A stretch of 64,000 bases of DNA from Microbacterium luticocti DSM 19459 (GCF_000422405.1 NZ_AULS01000003.1:124001-188000), one strand, 5' to 3'; positions 27,701 through 36,092 are shown, counted from the stretch's first letter. Numbers and translations are program-made. The notes: generated from the letters alone by a model not told the origin.

Positions 27701-28513
27701 GTGCACGTCCTCTCCGTCAGTTCCCTGAAGGGCGGCGTCGGCAAGACGACCGTGACGCTCGGCCTCGCTTCGGCGGCGTTCGCGCGCGGTGTGAAGACCC
27801 TTGTCGTCGACCTCGACCCGCAGTCCGACGTGTCCACCGGCATGGACATCCAGGTGGCCGGGCGCCTGAACATCGCGGATGTGCTGGCCAACCCGAAGGA
27901 GAAGGTGGTCCGTCAGGCGATCACCTCCAGTGGCTGGGCGAAGGTGCACCCCGGCACCATCGACGTGCTGATCGGCAGCCCCTCGGCGATCAACTTCGAC
28001 GGCCCGCATCCCAGCGTGCGCGACGTGTGGAAGCTCGAAGAGGCCCTGGCCGCGGTCGAGGCCGACTACGACCTGGTGCTGGTGGACTGCGCGCCGTCGC
28101 TGAATGCGCTGACCCGCACCGCGTGGGCGGCCAGCGACCGGGTCATCGTGGTCACCGAACCGGGACTGTTCTCGGTCGCCGCCGCCGACCGCGCGCTGCG
28201 TGCCATCGAAGAGATCCGCCGCGGACTGTCGCCGCGACTGCAGCCGCTGGGCATCGTCGTGAACCGGGTGCGCCCGCAGTCGATCGAGCACCAGTTCCGC
28301 ATCAAGGAGTTGCGCGACATGTTCGGGCCGCTGGTGCTGAGCCCGCAGCTTCCCGAGCGCACGTCGCTGCAGCAGGCGCAGGGCGCCGCCAAGCCGTTGC
28401 ACATCTGGCCGGGCGACTCGGCGCAGGAGTTGGCCGCCGACTTCGACGCACTTCTGGACCGGGTGATGCGCACCGGTCGCATCCCCTCGCCCGACGGGTC
28501 CCCCGTCGTCTGA
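27701..28513 (+). CDS. ParA-like ATPase
   Basis: A 270-residue Walker-type ATPase of the ParA/Soj family. The deviant Walker A motif SLKGGVGKTT has Lys10 and Lys15, followed by VVDLDPQSDVSTGMD and a Walker B LVLVDCAPSLNALTRTAW; NRVRPQSIEHQFRIKEL is typical of the C-terminal half. It lacks an N-terminal helix-turn-helix, so it is chromosomal ParA-like rather than plasmid type Ia. No ParB gene adjoins it and the true chromosomal parAB pair is normally near the origin, so this is an orphan paralogue that may position another cargo. Start GTG at 27701 has no ribosome site. It converges on the MerR genes with a 113-bp gap. Confidence 0.85.
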   Translation: MHVLSVSSLKGGVGKTTVTLGLASAAFARGVKTLVVDLDPQSDVSTGMDIQVAGRLNIADVLANPKEKVVRQAITSSGWAKVHPGTIDVLIGSPSAINFDGPHPSVRDVWKLEEALAAVEADYDLVLVDCAPSLNALTRTAWAASDRVIVVTEPGLFSVAAADRALRAIEEIRRGLSPRLQPLGIVVNRVRPQSIEHQFRIKELRDMFGPLVLSPQLPERTSLQQAQGAAKPLHIWPGDSAQELAADFDALLDRVMRTGRIPSPDGSPVV

Positions 28514-28570
28514 GCCCGGTGGTCTGAGCCCCGTCCTCTGCGCCCGGTCGTCTGAACCCCGTCGCCTCGG
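28500..28570. repeat. Degenerate 14-17-bp tandem repeat after the ParA-like gene
   Basis: About five variants of CCCGGTCGTCTGAGC follow one another across the stop codon of the ParA-like gene, so the last codons and the intergenic DNA are built from the same unit. Confidence 0.6.
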
Positions 28571-28586
28571 TCGCGCCGGATCGGTC

Positions 28587-28604
28587 CCGTCGCCGTGGCG
28601 ACGG
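28587..28604. terminator. Hairpin between convergent genes
   Basis: CCGTCGC-CGTG-GCGACGG forms a compact perfect stem with a four-base loop between the ParA-like and MerR genes. It has no U-tract; it could terminate in either direction. Confidence 0.4.
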
Positions 28605-28626
28605 ATGCCGCGGGCTCGCGGAGCGG

Positions 28627-29172
28627 CTACGCGGTGCGCTTGGCGCGGCGGGCGGCGAGCTCGTCGACCGGGTCGGGCTTCTGCGGGTCGAAGTCCAGCA
28701 GCGTCGACTCGACCTCGGTGAGCACCTTGCCCACGGCGATGCCGAACACGCCCTGTCCACGGCTGACCAGGTCGATGACCTCGTCGTTCGAGGTGCACAG
28801 GTACACCGAGGCGCCGTCGCTCATCAGCGTCGTTCCGGCGAGGTCGCGGATGCCGGCGGCACGCAACTGCTCGACCGCGGTGCGGATCTGCTGCAGCGAG
28901 ATGCCGGTGTCGAGCAGGCGCTTGACGAGCTTGAGCACCAGGATGTCGCGGAAGCCGTACAGCCGCTGCGACCCCGACCCGCTCGCGCTGCGCACGGTCG
29001 GCTCGACCAGCTCGGTGCGGGCCCAGTAGTCCAGCTGTCGGTAGGTGATGCCCGCCGCACGCGCGGCGACCGCTCCCCGGTAGCCGACCTCGTCGTCCAT
29101 CGCGGGAAGCCCGTCCGTGAACAGCAGGTCCACGGCGAACCGCTGTTCGCCTGCCGCATCCTCGGCGGTCAT
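28627..29172 (-). CDS. MerR-family regulator (Rv1830-like)
   Basis: A 181-residue MerR-type regulator. The N-terminal winged helix includes GYRGAVAARAAGITYRQLDYW, then LVEPTVRSASGSGSQRLYGFRDILVLKLVKRLLDTGISLQQI, here split over residues 34-105. The C-terminal part (ASVYLCTSNDEVIDLVSRGQGVFGIAVGKVLTEVE, in part) is not a classic metal- or drug-binding domain. It matches the second MerR gene of the garA-Rv1828-Rv1829-Rv1830 neighbourhood of mycobacteria; the Rv1829-type DUF151 gene is missing here. The ATG at 29172 is six bases after GAGGGGG, better than the ATG two codons earlier. Confidence 0.85.
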   Translation of the reverse strand: MTAEDAAGEQRFAVDLLFTDGLPAMDDEVGYRGAVAARAAGITYRQLDYWARTELVEPTVRSASGSGSQRLYGFRDILVLKLVKRLLDTGISLQQIRTAVEQLRAAGIRDLAGTTLMSDGASVYLCTSNDEVIDLVSRGQGVFGIAVGKVLTEVESTLLDFDPQKPDPVDELAARRAKRTA

Positions 29173-29269
29173 CGACATCCCCCTCTGCTGCACAGCACCT
29201 GACTCCACGCTAGAGGACGTCCGCCCCCGCGGCAACGACATCCGCTCCCGACGGTGCGGCGTGTCGCGG

Positions 29270-29962
29270 TCACCGCAGCAGGCGGTCCAGCGCCGCGCGC
29301 ACGAAGTGGGTGCGCACCTCGTCGATGCGCCCGGCGATCTCGGGCGCGAGTTCTCCGGCGCGGCCGCGGGACGCGGCATCCGTCCGCCGCAGCAGCGGCG
29401 CCAGCGCCGACTCGATCAGCGCCGCCTCACGCTCGGCCGACTGGCGCAGCGGGCGCAGATGGCGCGGCTCGATACCGTGCCGCTCGAGTGCGACCAGTGC
29501 CCGCAGCACCGCGAGGGTCTGCTCGGTGTAGGTGTCGGCGGCACCGATCACACCGGTGCTGATCGCATCGTTGAGCAGCTGCGGGCCGGCCCCGGCGGCG
29601 CTGAGCAGTTCGGCGCGACGGTAGCGGCGGGCGGCGGGCGTGATCGAGGGCGGCACCGCGGCCGGCGGCGACGGGTCGCGACCGGCGTCGACGTCGGCCA
29701 TGTACTCGCGGATGCGCGCCAACGGCAGGTAATGGTCGCGCTGCAGCGTGAGCGCGAGCCGCAGCCGCTCCACGTCGGCGGGGGTGAACTTGCGGTACCC
29801 GGACGGGGTGCGCAGCGGGGTGACGATGCCCTGCATCTCAAGGAACCGCAGCTTCGAGGCGGTGAGGGCGGGGAATTCGGGGCTGAGGCGGGCGAGCACC
29901 TGACCGATGCTCAGGACTCCCCCGCTCGCGCTCGCGCGACGGGGGGCGGATGCCGCTGCCAT
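29270..29962 (-). CDS. ftsR: MerR-family regulator, FtsR/Rv1828-like
   Basis: A 230-residue MerR-like protein. The DNA-binding part is LSIGQVLARLSPEFPALTASKLRFLEMQGIV, with TPSGYRKFTPADVERL and LPLARIREYM following, at residues 17-90. The rest is helical with a variable Pro/Ala linker and a second region LNDAISTGVIGAADTYTEQTLAVL. The family includes FtsR of Corynebacterium glutamicum, a regulator of ftsZ, and Rv1828 of M. tuberculosis, both next to the FHA protein gene as here. The ATG shares one base with the garA stop (TGATG), so the pair is coupled. Regulation of division genes is likely by homology, not shown by this sequence. Confidence 0.88.
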   Translation of the reverse strand: MAAASAPRRASASGGVLSIGQVLARLSPEFPALTASKLRFLEMQGIVTPLRTPSGYRKFTPADVERLRLALTLQRDHYLPLARIREYMADVDAGRDPSPPAAVPPSITPAARRYRRAELLSAAGAGPQLLNDAISTGVIGAADTYTEQTLAVLRALVALERHGIEPRHLRPLRQSAEREAALIESALAPLLRRTDAASRGRAGELAPEIAGRIDEVRTHFVRAALDRLLR

Positions 29963-30456
29963 CAGCCCTCCGCTGAGGCCGGAAGATCGGCGGGCGAGAC
30001 GAAGAAGTTCAAGCGGAACTTGCCGATGCGCACCTCGGCGCCGTTGCTCAACTCGGCACGGTCGACGCGTTCGCCGTTCACGTAGGTGCCGTTCAGCGAG
30101 CGCTGGTCGACGATCTCGAAGCGGCTGCCGTCGCGGGTGATCTCGGCGTGCCGGCGTGAGACGGTGACGTCGTCGAAGAAGATGTCGGCTTCGGGATGCC
30201 GCCCGACGGTCATCACGTCGCTGTCGAGCAGGTAGCGGGCGCCCGCGGTGGGGCCCGAGCGCACGATCAGCAGCGCGGACCGTGCCGGCAGCGCGTCGAT
30301 CGCGTCGAGCTCGGCCTCGCTGAGGTCGCTGCCGAACGGGACGAACGAGAGGTCGGAGTCGTGCCCGAAGGTCTGCGTCGCATCGTGCGACGGGCCCGCA
30401 GGCGCGTCGGCGCCGCGCCGGATCTCGCCGGAATCGTGTCGCCGGGTCTCGTCCAC
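29962..30456 (-). CDS. garA: GarA/OdhI-type FHA-domain protein
   Basis: A 164-residue phospho-switch protein. The C-terminal FHA domain (about 78-150) has VGRHPEADIFFDDVTVSRRHAEI in essence, with Arg, Ser and Asn of the phosphothreonine pocket (GRH, SRRHAE, LNGTYVN). The N-terminus contains DATQTFG with Thr27 and Thr29, comparable to the ETTSVF phosphorylation site of GarA/OdhI. In relatives, kinase phosphorylation makes the FHA domain bind its own tail and stops inhibition of 2-oxoglutarate dehydrogenase. A lipoamide dehydrogenase gene is 730 bp away and a PASTA kinase gene is in the same window. Start GTG at 30456 follows AGGGAGGAC; the -10 may be TAGTCT at 30482-30477. Confidence 0.92.
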   Translation of the reverse strand: MDETRRHDSGEIRRGADAPAGPSHDATQTFGHDSDLSFVPFGSDLSEAELDAIDALPARSALLIVRSGPTAGARYLLDSDVMTVGRHPEADIFFDDVTVSRRHAEITRDGSRFEIVDQRSLNGTYVNGERVDRAELSNGAEVRIGKFRLNFFVSPADLPASAEG

Positions 30457-30476
30457 GGTCGTCCTCCCTTTCCCCC

Positions 30477-30482
30477 AGACTA
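30477..30482 (-). promoter_or_regulatory. -10 element of the garA-ftsR-merR operon
   Basis: TAGTCT on the minus strand 20 bases before the garA GTG, just upstream of the AGGGAGG ribosome site. No -35 recognised. Confidence 0.4.
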
Positions 30483-30621
30483 ACCGATCCCGGCACCGCC
30501 GCGAGAGGGATGTGCCGGGTCTTCGACCCTAATGAAACCGGGCGCCGTACGTCCACTCGAGCACGGCCGTGCCACCGCCGGCGACGCCCGGGCGCGACCT
30601 GCCCGCCGTCGGCCGCGCGGG

Positions 30622-30634
30622 TAGGCTCGGCGGT
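30622..30634 (+). promoter_or_regulatory. Leaderless-type -10 promoter of the copC gene
   Basis: TAGGCT (30622-30627), seven bases, then GTG. One base longer than the usual six in this window. Confidence 0.5.
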
Positions 30635-31180
30635 GTGAGACCCGCCGCCGCCCTCGCCGCCCTGGCCCTTGCCGCCCTCGCCGTCCTCGGCGTGGCCGCA
30701 CCGGCATCCGCCCACGACCAGCTGCTGTCGACCTCGCCCGAGAACGGGTCGCACGTGGACGCCCTGCCGGCCGAGGTGACGCTCACCTTCAACGACCTGG
30801 TCACCGACGCCGGCGGGGACGCGAACCAGGTGCACGTGCTGGACTCGTCGTGCACGCGCCTGGACACCGGCGCCGCGAAGGTCGTAGACAACACCATCAC
30901 GCAACAGGTGCACGGCCAGGCCACCGGCCCGATCACGGTGCTGTGGCGGGCCGTGTCGCGCGACGGCCATCCGGTCTCGGGTGAGTTCTCGTTCACGGTC
31001 GGCGACGGCCAGGCCGCCGCATCCCCCAGCTGCGCGGCCGGCGACGCCGCCCCTGCCGCCGACGCCGAGCAGGGCGCGTCGCCGCTGCCCTGGGTCATCG
31101 CCGGCATCGTGCTGGTGGTGGTGATCGCGGGCATCGCGCATCTGTTGATCACCCGCTCGCGGCGCAGCGCCGACCAGTAG
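30635..31180 (+). CDS. CopC-domain secreted protein with C-terminal membrane anchor
   Basis: An exported 181-residue CopC-like protein. A signal peptide (residues 1-26) ends in APASA, leaving mature residue one as histidine (HDQLLSTSPENGS), which is the Cu(II) ligand position of CopC proteins. The beta-sandwich follows to about residue 125 (ALPAEVTLTFNDLV, VLWRAVSRDGHPVSGEFSFTV, with the conserved DGHPVSG). After a short Ala/Pro linker comes a membrane anchor (PLPWVIAGIVLVVVIAGIA) and a basic tail. It could bind copper at the outer face; a CopD partner is not adjacent. The GTG at 30635 is used because the signal peptide begins there and TAGGCT lies seven bases before it. Confidence 0.85.
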   Translation: MRPAAALAALALAALAVLGVAAPASAHDQLLSTSPENGSHVDALPAEVTLTFNDLVTDAGGDANQVHVLDSSCTRLDTGAAKVVDNTITQQVHGQATGPITVLWRAVSRDGHPVSGEFSFTVGDGQAAASPSCAAGDAAPAADAEQGASPLPWVIAGIVLVVVIAGIAHLLITRSRRSADQ

Positions 31181-31189
31181 GCTGGAGCC
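31178..31189 (+). promoter_or_regulatory. Leaderless -10 promoter of lpdA
   Basis: TAGGCT, six bases, then the ATG. The TAG of the hexamer is the stop codon of copC, so promoter and coding end share bases, as for murG. Confidence 0.6.
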
Positions 31190-32587
31190 ATGCCACACTA
31201 CGACGTCGTCATCCTCGGCGCCGGCCCCGGCGGGTACGTCGCGGCCGTGCGGAGCGCGCAGCTCGGACTGTCCACCGCGATCATCGAAGAGAAGTACTGG
31301 GGCGGTGTGTGCCTGAACGTCGGGTGCATCCCCTCCAAGGCGCTCCTGAAGAACGCCGACCTCGCCCACCAGGTGCTGCACAAGGCAGACCTGTTCGGCA
31401 TCTCGGGCGACGTGCACTTCGACTTCGGCGTCGCGTGGGACCGCAGCCGCAAGGTCGCCGAGACCCACGTCAAAGGCATCCACTTCTTGATGAAGAAGAA
31501 CAAGGTCACCGAGTACGAGGGGCGCGGCGCGTTCACCGGCCCGAACGCGATCACGGTGACCAAGGCCGACGGCACCACCGAAGAGGTCACCTTCGACAAC
31601 GCGATCATCGCGACCGGGTCGACGGTGCGCACCCTGCCGGGTGTGACCATCGGCGGCAACATCGTGACCTACGAAGAGCAGATCCTCTCGCGCGACCTGC
31701 CCGGATCGATCGTCATCGTCGGTGCCGGCGCGATCGGCATGGAGTTCGCCTTCGTGCTGCGCAACTACGGCGTCGACGTCACGATCATCGAGTTCCTCGA
31801 CCGCGCCCTGCCCAACGAAGACGTCGAGGTCTCGAAGGAGATCACCAAGCAGTACAAGGGCTACGGCATCCCGATCCTCACCTCGACGAAGGTCGAGACC
31901 GTCACCGACGAGGGCGGGAAGGTCACCGTCACCTACACCGGCAAAGACGGCCAGCCCGGTTCGATCCAGGCCGACAAGGTGCTGATGTCGGTCGGATTCG
32001 CCCCGAACGTCGAGGGCTTCGACCTCGAGAAGACCGGCGTGAAGCTCACCGAGCGCGGCGCGATCGACATCGACGACCACATGCGCACGAACGTGCCGCA
32101 CATCTACGCGATCGGCGACGTCACCGCGAAGCTGCAGCTCGCGCACGTGGCCGAGGCACAGGCGGTGGTGGCCGCCGAGACCATCGCGGGCGCCGAGACC
32201 ATGACCCTGGGCGATTACCGGATGATGCCGCGGGCGACGTTCTGCTCGCCGCAGGTGGCGTCGTTCGGGCTCACCGAGCAGCAGGCCCGCGACGCCGGCT
32301 ACGACGTGAAGGTCGCGAAGTTCCCGTTCTCGGCGAACGGCAAGGCCAACGGCCTGGGCGAGCCGGTCGGGTTCGTCAAGCTCATCGCCGACGCGGAGCA
32401 CCTCGAGCTGCTGGGCGGCCACCTGATCGGCCCCGACGTGTCGGAGTTGCTGCCCGAGTTGACGCTCGCGCAGAAGTGGGACCTCACCGCCCTGGAGGCG
32501 GCCCGCAACGTGCACACCCACCCGACGCTGTCCGAGGCGCTGCAAGAGGCCTTCCACGGCCTGGTGGGGCACATGATCAACCTCTAG
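31190..32587 (+). CDS. lpdA: Dihydrolipoamide dehydrogenase (E3)
   Basis: FAD-dependent disulfide oxidoreductase of 465 residues that reoxidises dihydrolipoamide in pyruvate and 2-oxoglutarate dehydrogenase complexes. FAD motif [17 protein letters not shown] at the N-terminus, redox pair Cys41 and Cys46 in [16 protein letters not shown] motif [17 protein letters not shown] near 180, second FAD motif [19 protein letters not shown] near 305, and the C-terminal active-site base in HTHPTLSEA. Full length. The GarA/OdhI-type regulator of 2-oxoglutarate dehydrogenase lies upstream across the copC gene, a functional link by family knowledge. Confidence 0.96.
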   Translation: MPHYDVVILGAGPGGYVAAVRSAQLGLSTAIIEEKYWGGVCLNVGCIPSKALLKNADLAHQVLHKADLFGISGDVHFDFGVAWDRSRKVAETHVKGIHFLMKKNKVTEYEGRGAFTGPNAITVTKADGTTEEVTFDNAIIATGSTVRTLPGVTIGGNIVTYEEQILSRDLPGSIVIVGAGAIGMEFAFVLRNYGVDVTIIEFLDRALPNEDVEVSKEITKQYKGYGIPILTSTKVETVTDEGGKVTVTYTGKDGQPGSIQADKVLMSVGFAPNVEGFDLEKTGVKLTERGAIDIDDHMRTNVPHIYAIGDVTAKLQLAHVAEAQAVVAAETIAGAETMTLGDYRMMPRATFCSPQVASFGLTEQQARDAGYDVKVAKFPFSANGKANGLGEPVGFVKLIADAEHLELLGGHLIGPDVSELLPELTLAQKWDLTALEAARNVHTHPTLSEALQEAFHGLVGHMINL

Positions 32588-32624
32588 ACCGACTGCCCGG
32601 TCCCCGGTTTTTCCGGAACACGAC

Positions 32625-32657
32625 GACGCCGCCCTGTACGAAGCCGAGGGCGGCGTC
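32625..32657 (+). terminator. Hairpin after lpdA
   Basis: GACGCCGCCCT and AGGGCGGCGTC form an eleven-base-pair perfect stem with an eleven-base loop, 38 bp after the lpdA stop and before the convergent CYTH gene. There is no U-tract, so it is only a probable terminator. Confidence 0.6.
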
Positions 32658-32750
32658 GCCGCGTCCGGGCGGCCGTGCGCTCGCTTGAGTGCACGGGCGG
32701 CCGACTCGGGGCGGCGTCGCCGCATCCGAGCGCCCGAGCCGGCGGGCGGG

Positions 32751-33380
32751 TCAGAGCGAGAGCGTGCGGGCGAGCTTCGAATCGGATGCCGCGACCCGGC
32801 CGCCGGCGGCGGCCACGAGTGCGTCGGCCGCGGCGAAGAACGCCGCGGTGTCGGCCGGGGCGGTGGGACCGAGTTCGACCTCCCATTCCCGCCAGGTCGA
32901 TTCGGCGCCGGTGCGCTCGTTGCGCGCGATCACGTGATCGTCGACCACCTCGGCGACCACGTCTCCCGCCGCATCGCGCAGCAGGTGGGCGATGCGGTGG
33001 TTGCGGATCCGCGCGAGCGGCAGGTAGGGGCCCGACGCGTACGCGGCCAGCGCGGCCGCGACCTCGTGGGGCACCGCCGGCGCTGTGTCCTCGCCGGGTG
33101 CGGGGTGCGTGGCATCCAGCGGCCAGTGCCATTCGTGCCGCCCATCGGGGCGGGTCGCCTTGATGTGCCAGCCGGCGTCGGGCCCGCCCTCGCGGCGCCG
33201 CACCGCGACGCCGGCGTGGGCGAGCGTCGCCTCGGCGGTGTCGACGTACCGGGCATCCAGTTCGCGCACCTCAGGCGCATCGACCTGCACGACCCCGGGC
33301 AGCGCCGTCCAGTCGGGCAGCACGGCGGCGTCGTCGACGTCGTAGGCGCGCTCGATCTCGATCGAGTGCGCGCCGCTCAC
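32751..33380 (-). CDS. CYTH-domain protein with altered ExExK motif
   Basis: A 209-residue protein with CYTH (triphosphate tunnel) features: an N-terminal IEIERAYDV strand, RYVDTAEATLAHAGVAVRRREGG, WHIKATRP, and a C-terminal half with RIRNHRIAHLLRD, AEVVDDHV and WREWEVELG, ending SDSKLARTLSL. In canonical members the first strand is ExExK; here it reads E8-I-E10-R-A12, so the lysine is replaced by alanine. Actinobacterial members often end in a CHAD domain, which is absent here. Enzymes of this fold hydrolyse tripolyphosphate or thiamine triphosphate; activity here is uncertain. Start GTG overlaps the stop of the 75-residue gene upstream (GTGA). Confidence 0.75.
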   Translation of the reverse strand: MSGAHSIEIERAYDVDDAAVLPDWTALPGVVQVDAPEVRELDARYVDTAEATLAHAGVAVRRREGGPDAGWHIKATRPDGRHEWHWPLDATHPAPGEDTAPAVPHEVAAALAAYASGPYLPLARIRNHRIAHLLRDAAGDVVAEVVDDHVIARNERTGAESTWREWEVELGPTAPADTAAFFAAADALVAAAGGRVAASDSKLARTLSL

Positions 33381-33604
33381 TCGTCGCGGCCGTCGGGGTC
33401 CGGGTTGATGTCTTCGGTCGCCTCAACGTACACGAAGCGCGCCTCGGTCGGTCCGTCGTGGTCGCCGGTGTTCACGTCGCGCCCGGCACGGTGGTAGATG
33501 AGCTGTCCCTCGCCGTAGGGCATGATCAGCGAGTCTGTCACCCCGGGTTCGAGCGGGATGAGCTGCCCGTCGAGCGGGCCTCCGGAAAGACGTGCGATGG
33601 CCAT
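33377..33604 (-). CDS. Small conserved hypothetical protein (75 aa)
   Basis: I do not recognise a named family. The protein is 75 residues, begins MAIARLSGGPLDGQLIPLEPG and ends in an acidic tail; a Gly-Gly-Pro-x-Asp-Gly motif near residues 8-12 followed by beta-strand-like sequence (QLIYHRAGRDV, ARFVYVEA) suggests a small beta barrel. Its stop overlaps the CYTH gene start, so both are probably made together. Evidence for translation is the overlap and a TACGCT -10 box six bases before the ATG. Confidence 0.75.
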   Translation of the reverse strand: MAIARLSGGPLDGQLIPLEPGVTDSLIMPYGEGQLIYHRAGRDVNTGDHDGPTEARFVYVEATEDINPDPDGRDE

Positions 33605-33616
33605 GGTCCCAGCGTA
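33605..33616 (-). promoter_or_regulatory. Leaderless -10 promoter of the 75-aa/CYTH pair
   Basis: On the minus strand TACGCT (33616-33611), six bases, then ATG. It starts 12 bp before the mmsA stop, so the pair is expressed separately from mmsAB. Confidence 0.55.
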
Positions 33617-33628
33617 CTGGGTGCCGGC

Positions 33629-35134
33629 TCAGTGCGACGGGAACCCGAGGCTGATCTGGCTCTCGCTGGGCTCGGGCCACCGGCTGGTGACCACCTTGCG
33701 CCGGGTGTAGAAGTTGAACGCCTCGGACCCGTACATGTGCGTGTCGCCGAACAGCGAGTTCTTCCACCCGCCGAACGAGAACGACCCGACCGGCACCGGG
33801 ATCGGCACGTTGACACCGACCATGCCCACTTCGATGTCGTACTCGAACTGGCGGGCGGTCTTGCCGTCGCGGGTGAAGATGGCGGTGCCGTTGCCGTACG
33901 GGTTCTCGTTGATCATCCGCACCGCGTCGTCGTAGCTGTCCACGCGCGCCACAGACAGCACCGGGCCGAAGATCTCTTCGTCGTACACCCGCATACCCGG
34001 CCTCACGTCGTCGACCAGCGACGCCCCGAGGAAGAAGCCGTCCGAGTCGAACTGCTGCTCGCGCCCGTCGACGACCAGTCTCGCGCCCTCGCCCTCGGCA
34101 CCGGCGACGAAGCCGCGCACCCGCTCGCGGGCGGCGTCGGTGATGAGCGGCCCGATCTCCGAGGCCGGGTCGAACCCGTCGCCGATCCGCAGGTTCTTCA
34201 TGCGCTCGGCGATCTTGGCGACCAGTTCGTCGCCGACGCCGCCGACGGCGACCACCGCCGAGATCGCCATGCAGCGCTCCCCCGCCGAACCGAAGCCCGC
34301 CGACACCGCCGCGTCGGCCGCGGCATCCAGGTCGGCGTCGGGCATGACCACCATGTGGTTCTTGGCGCCGCCGAGGGCCTGCACCCGCTTGCCGTGGGCC
34401 GCCGCCTCGGTGTAGATGTACTTCGCGATCGGGGTCGAGCCGACGAACGACACCGCCTTGATGATCGGGTCGGCGAGGATCGCGTCGACGGCCTCTTTGT
34501 CGCCGTGCACGACGTTGAGCACGCCGTCCGGCAGACCCGCCTCGCGGAACGCATCGGCGATCCACACCGCGGCGGAGGGGTCGCGCTCGCTGGGCTTGAG
34601 CACGACCGCGTTGCCCGCGGCGATCGCGGTGGGTACCATCCACAGCGGCAGCATGGCCGGGAAGTTGAACGGCGTGATGCACGCGACCACGCCCAGCGGC
34701 TGGCGCACCTGGTGCACGTCCAGACCGGTGGCGATCTGCTCGGAGTACTCGCCCTTCATGTGATGCATGAGGCCGGTGCAGAACTCGACGTTCTCGAGCC
34801 CGCGGGCGACCTCACCGAGCGCGTCGGGAACGGTCTTGCCGTGCTCGGCGGTGATGATGCGCGCCAACTCCTCGGCCCGCGAGGTGATGATCTCGCGCAC
34901 CCGGAACATCAGCTGTGCGCGCTTGACCAGACCGACATCCCGCCACTTCTTCTGCGCTTCTTGCGCGGTGCGGGCGGCGCGGGCGACCAGCTCGGCCGAT
35001 GCGAGGCCGACCTCGGCGGTGGCGACCCCGTGCGACGGGTTGTAGACGGTGCCGCGACGCTCGCCCGGGTCGATGCGCTCGCCCCCGACGATGTGCGGGA
35101 TGCGGGTCAGGGTGTCGGAGAGGGTGGTGCTCAT
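33629..35134 (-). CDS. mmsA: Methylmalonate-semialdehyde dehydrogenase (CoA-acylating)
   Basis: Aldehyde dehydrogenase superfamily enzyme of 501 residues converting (methyl)malonate semialdehyde to propionyl-/acetyl-CoA in valine and inositol breakdown. Family markers are TPFNFPAMLPLWMVPTA-type sequence near residue 155 (ACITPFNFPAMLPLW), FVGSTPIAKYIY, LGGAKNHMVVMPDA and the catalytic Cys288 in AGERCMAIS. C-terminal PVPVGSFSFGGWKNSLFGD is typical of MmsA. The ATG follows GAAGGAA. It forms an operon with mmsB 43 bp upstream. The neighbouring mmsB makes the valine route the most likely role. Confidence 0.94.
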   Translation of the reverse strand: MSTTLSDTLTRIPHIVGGERIDPGERRGTVYNPSHGVATAEVGLASAELVARAARTAQEAQKKWRDVGLVKRAQLMFRVREIITSRAEELARIITAEHGKTVPDALGEVARGLENVEFCTGLMHHMKGEYSEQIATGLDVHQVRQPLGVVACITPFNFPAMLPLWMVPTAIAAGNAVVLKPSERDPSAAVWIADAFREAGLPDGVLNVVHGDKEAVDAILADPIIKAVSFVGSTPIAKYIYTEAAAHGKRVQALGGAKNHMVVMPDADLDAAADAAVSAGFGSAGERCMAISAVVAVGGVGDELVAKIAERMKNLRIGDGFDPASEIGPLITDAARERVRGFVAGAEGEGARLVVDGREQQFDSDGFFLGASLVDDVRPGMRVYDEEIFGPVLSVARVDSYDDAVRMINENPYGNGTAIFTRDGKTARQFEYDIEVGMVGVNVPIPVPVGSFSFGGWKNSLFGDTHMYGSEAFNFYTRRKVVTSRWPEPSESQISLGFPSH

Positions 35135-35177
35135 GTGTGTTCCTTCGTGAGGGGTCGGATGCCTCGGTGCCCGGCTG

Positions 35178-36092
35178 TCAGCGGCCGTCCCAGCCGCGCA
35201 GCGTGCCGTCGGGTGAGGCGAACTTGGTGACGAGCGTGCAGTCCTTGCCGCCGAAGCCCTCGGCGATCAGTTCGTCCAGCTGCGAGAGGGCGAGCGTCGC
35301 GGCCGGAAGGTGCACGCCGGTGGTCTGCCCGGCCTGCACGGCCAGCGAGCAGTCCTTGCGGGCGAGGTCGACCGAGAACGTGGCGTCGAAGTTGCGGTTG
35401 GCCGCCGCGGTGGGAACGACGCCGGGCACGGGGTACCAGGTGCGCTGCGGCCAGGACTGGCCGCTGGAGACGTCGGCGACCTGGTAGAACACCTGCGCGT
35501 CCAGCCCGAGCTGTTCGGCCAGCTGCGAGGCCTCGGCCACGCCCATCATCGAGACGAACAGCATCATGTTGTTCACGAGTTTGGCGGCGATGCCGGCGGT
35601 TCCGGCGCCGCACGAGATCACCGATCCGGCCATGGCCTGAACGTACCCACGCGCGCGGTCGAGGTCGCCGGGCGCCCCGCCGAGCATGAACGTCAGACTG
35701 TGCGCCTCGGCGCCGGCCGTACCGCCCGAGACGGGACTGTCGACGAACGCGAAGCCGCGGGCGGCGGACTCGTCGTGGCACCAGCGCGAGGTCTCGACGT
35801 CGACGGTCGAGGTGTCCAGCAGCAGTGTGCCCTCGGCGGCGTGCGCCCAGATACCGTCGGGTCCGTCGTAGACGCCGCGCACATGCTGCGGCATCGGCAG
35901 CGACGTGAAGCACGCCTCGGCACCCTCCAGCGCCTCGGCCACGCTGGCGACCGTCGTCACGCCCCGCGCCTGTGCGGCCTGCACGCACGCCGGCGCGATG
36001 TCGTAGCCGCGCACGGTGTGCCCGGCGGCGACGAGGTTCGCGGCCATGGGCGCGCCCATGTGCCCCAGTCCGATCCACGCGATCGTCGACAT
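35178..36092 (-). CDS. mmsB: 3-hydroxyisobutyrate dehydrogenase
   Basis: Beta-hydroxyacid dehydrogenase of 304 residues oxidising 3-hydroxyisobutyrate to methylmalonate semialdehyde, the substrate of MmsA. The NAD motif IAWIGLGHMGAPMAANL is at the N-terminus, the substrate-binding FVDSPVSGGTAGAEAHSLTF near residue 115 and the catalytic lysine in AAKLVNNMMLF near residue 168. The C-terminal KDCSLAVQAGQTTGVHLPA and GFGGKDCTLVTK fit. The ATG at 36092 has GAGGAGG four bases upstream. A Cys-rich flank (ACFTSL, KDC) is not unusual. Divergent from the LysR gene, which likely controls the operon. Confidence 0.94.
   Translation of the reverse strand: MSTIAWIGLGHMGAPMAANLVAAGHTVRGYDIAPACVQAAQARGVTTVASVAEALEGAEACFTSLPMPQHVRGVYDGPDGIWAHAAEGTLLLDTSTVDVETSRWCHDESAARGFAFVDSPVSGGTAGAEAHSLTFMLGGAPGDLDRARGYVQAMAGSVISCGAGTAGIAAKLVNNMMLFVSMMGVAEASQLAEQLGLDAQVFYQVADVSSGQSWPQRTWYPVPGVVPTAAANRNFDATFSVDLARKDCSLAVQAGQTTGVHLPAATLALSQLDELIAEGFGGKDCTLVTKFASPDGTLRGWDGR

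Noticed and set aside
25390-28527. Very long open frame on the plus strand opposite pyc
   Set aside because: It is an antisense shadow of a GC-rich gene, has no recognisable domain and is His/Arg/Gly/Val-biased, while the minus strand encodes complete pyruvate carboxylase.
29270-32725. A single 1151-codon minus-strand frame
   Set aside because: Only the last 230 codons are the FtsR-like MerR protein; the rest is antisense to lpdA and copC, and the garA overlap fixes the true start.
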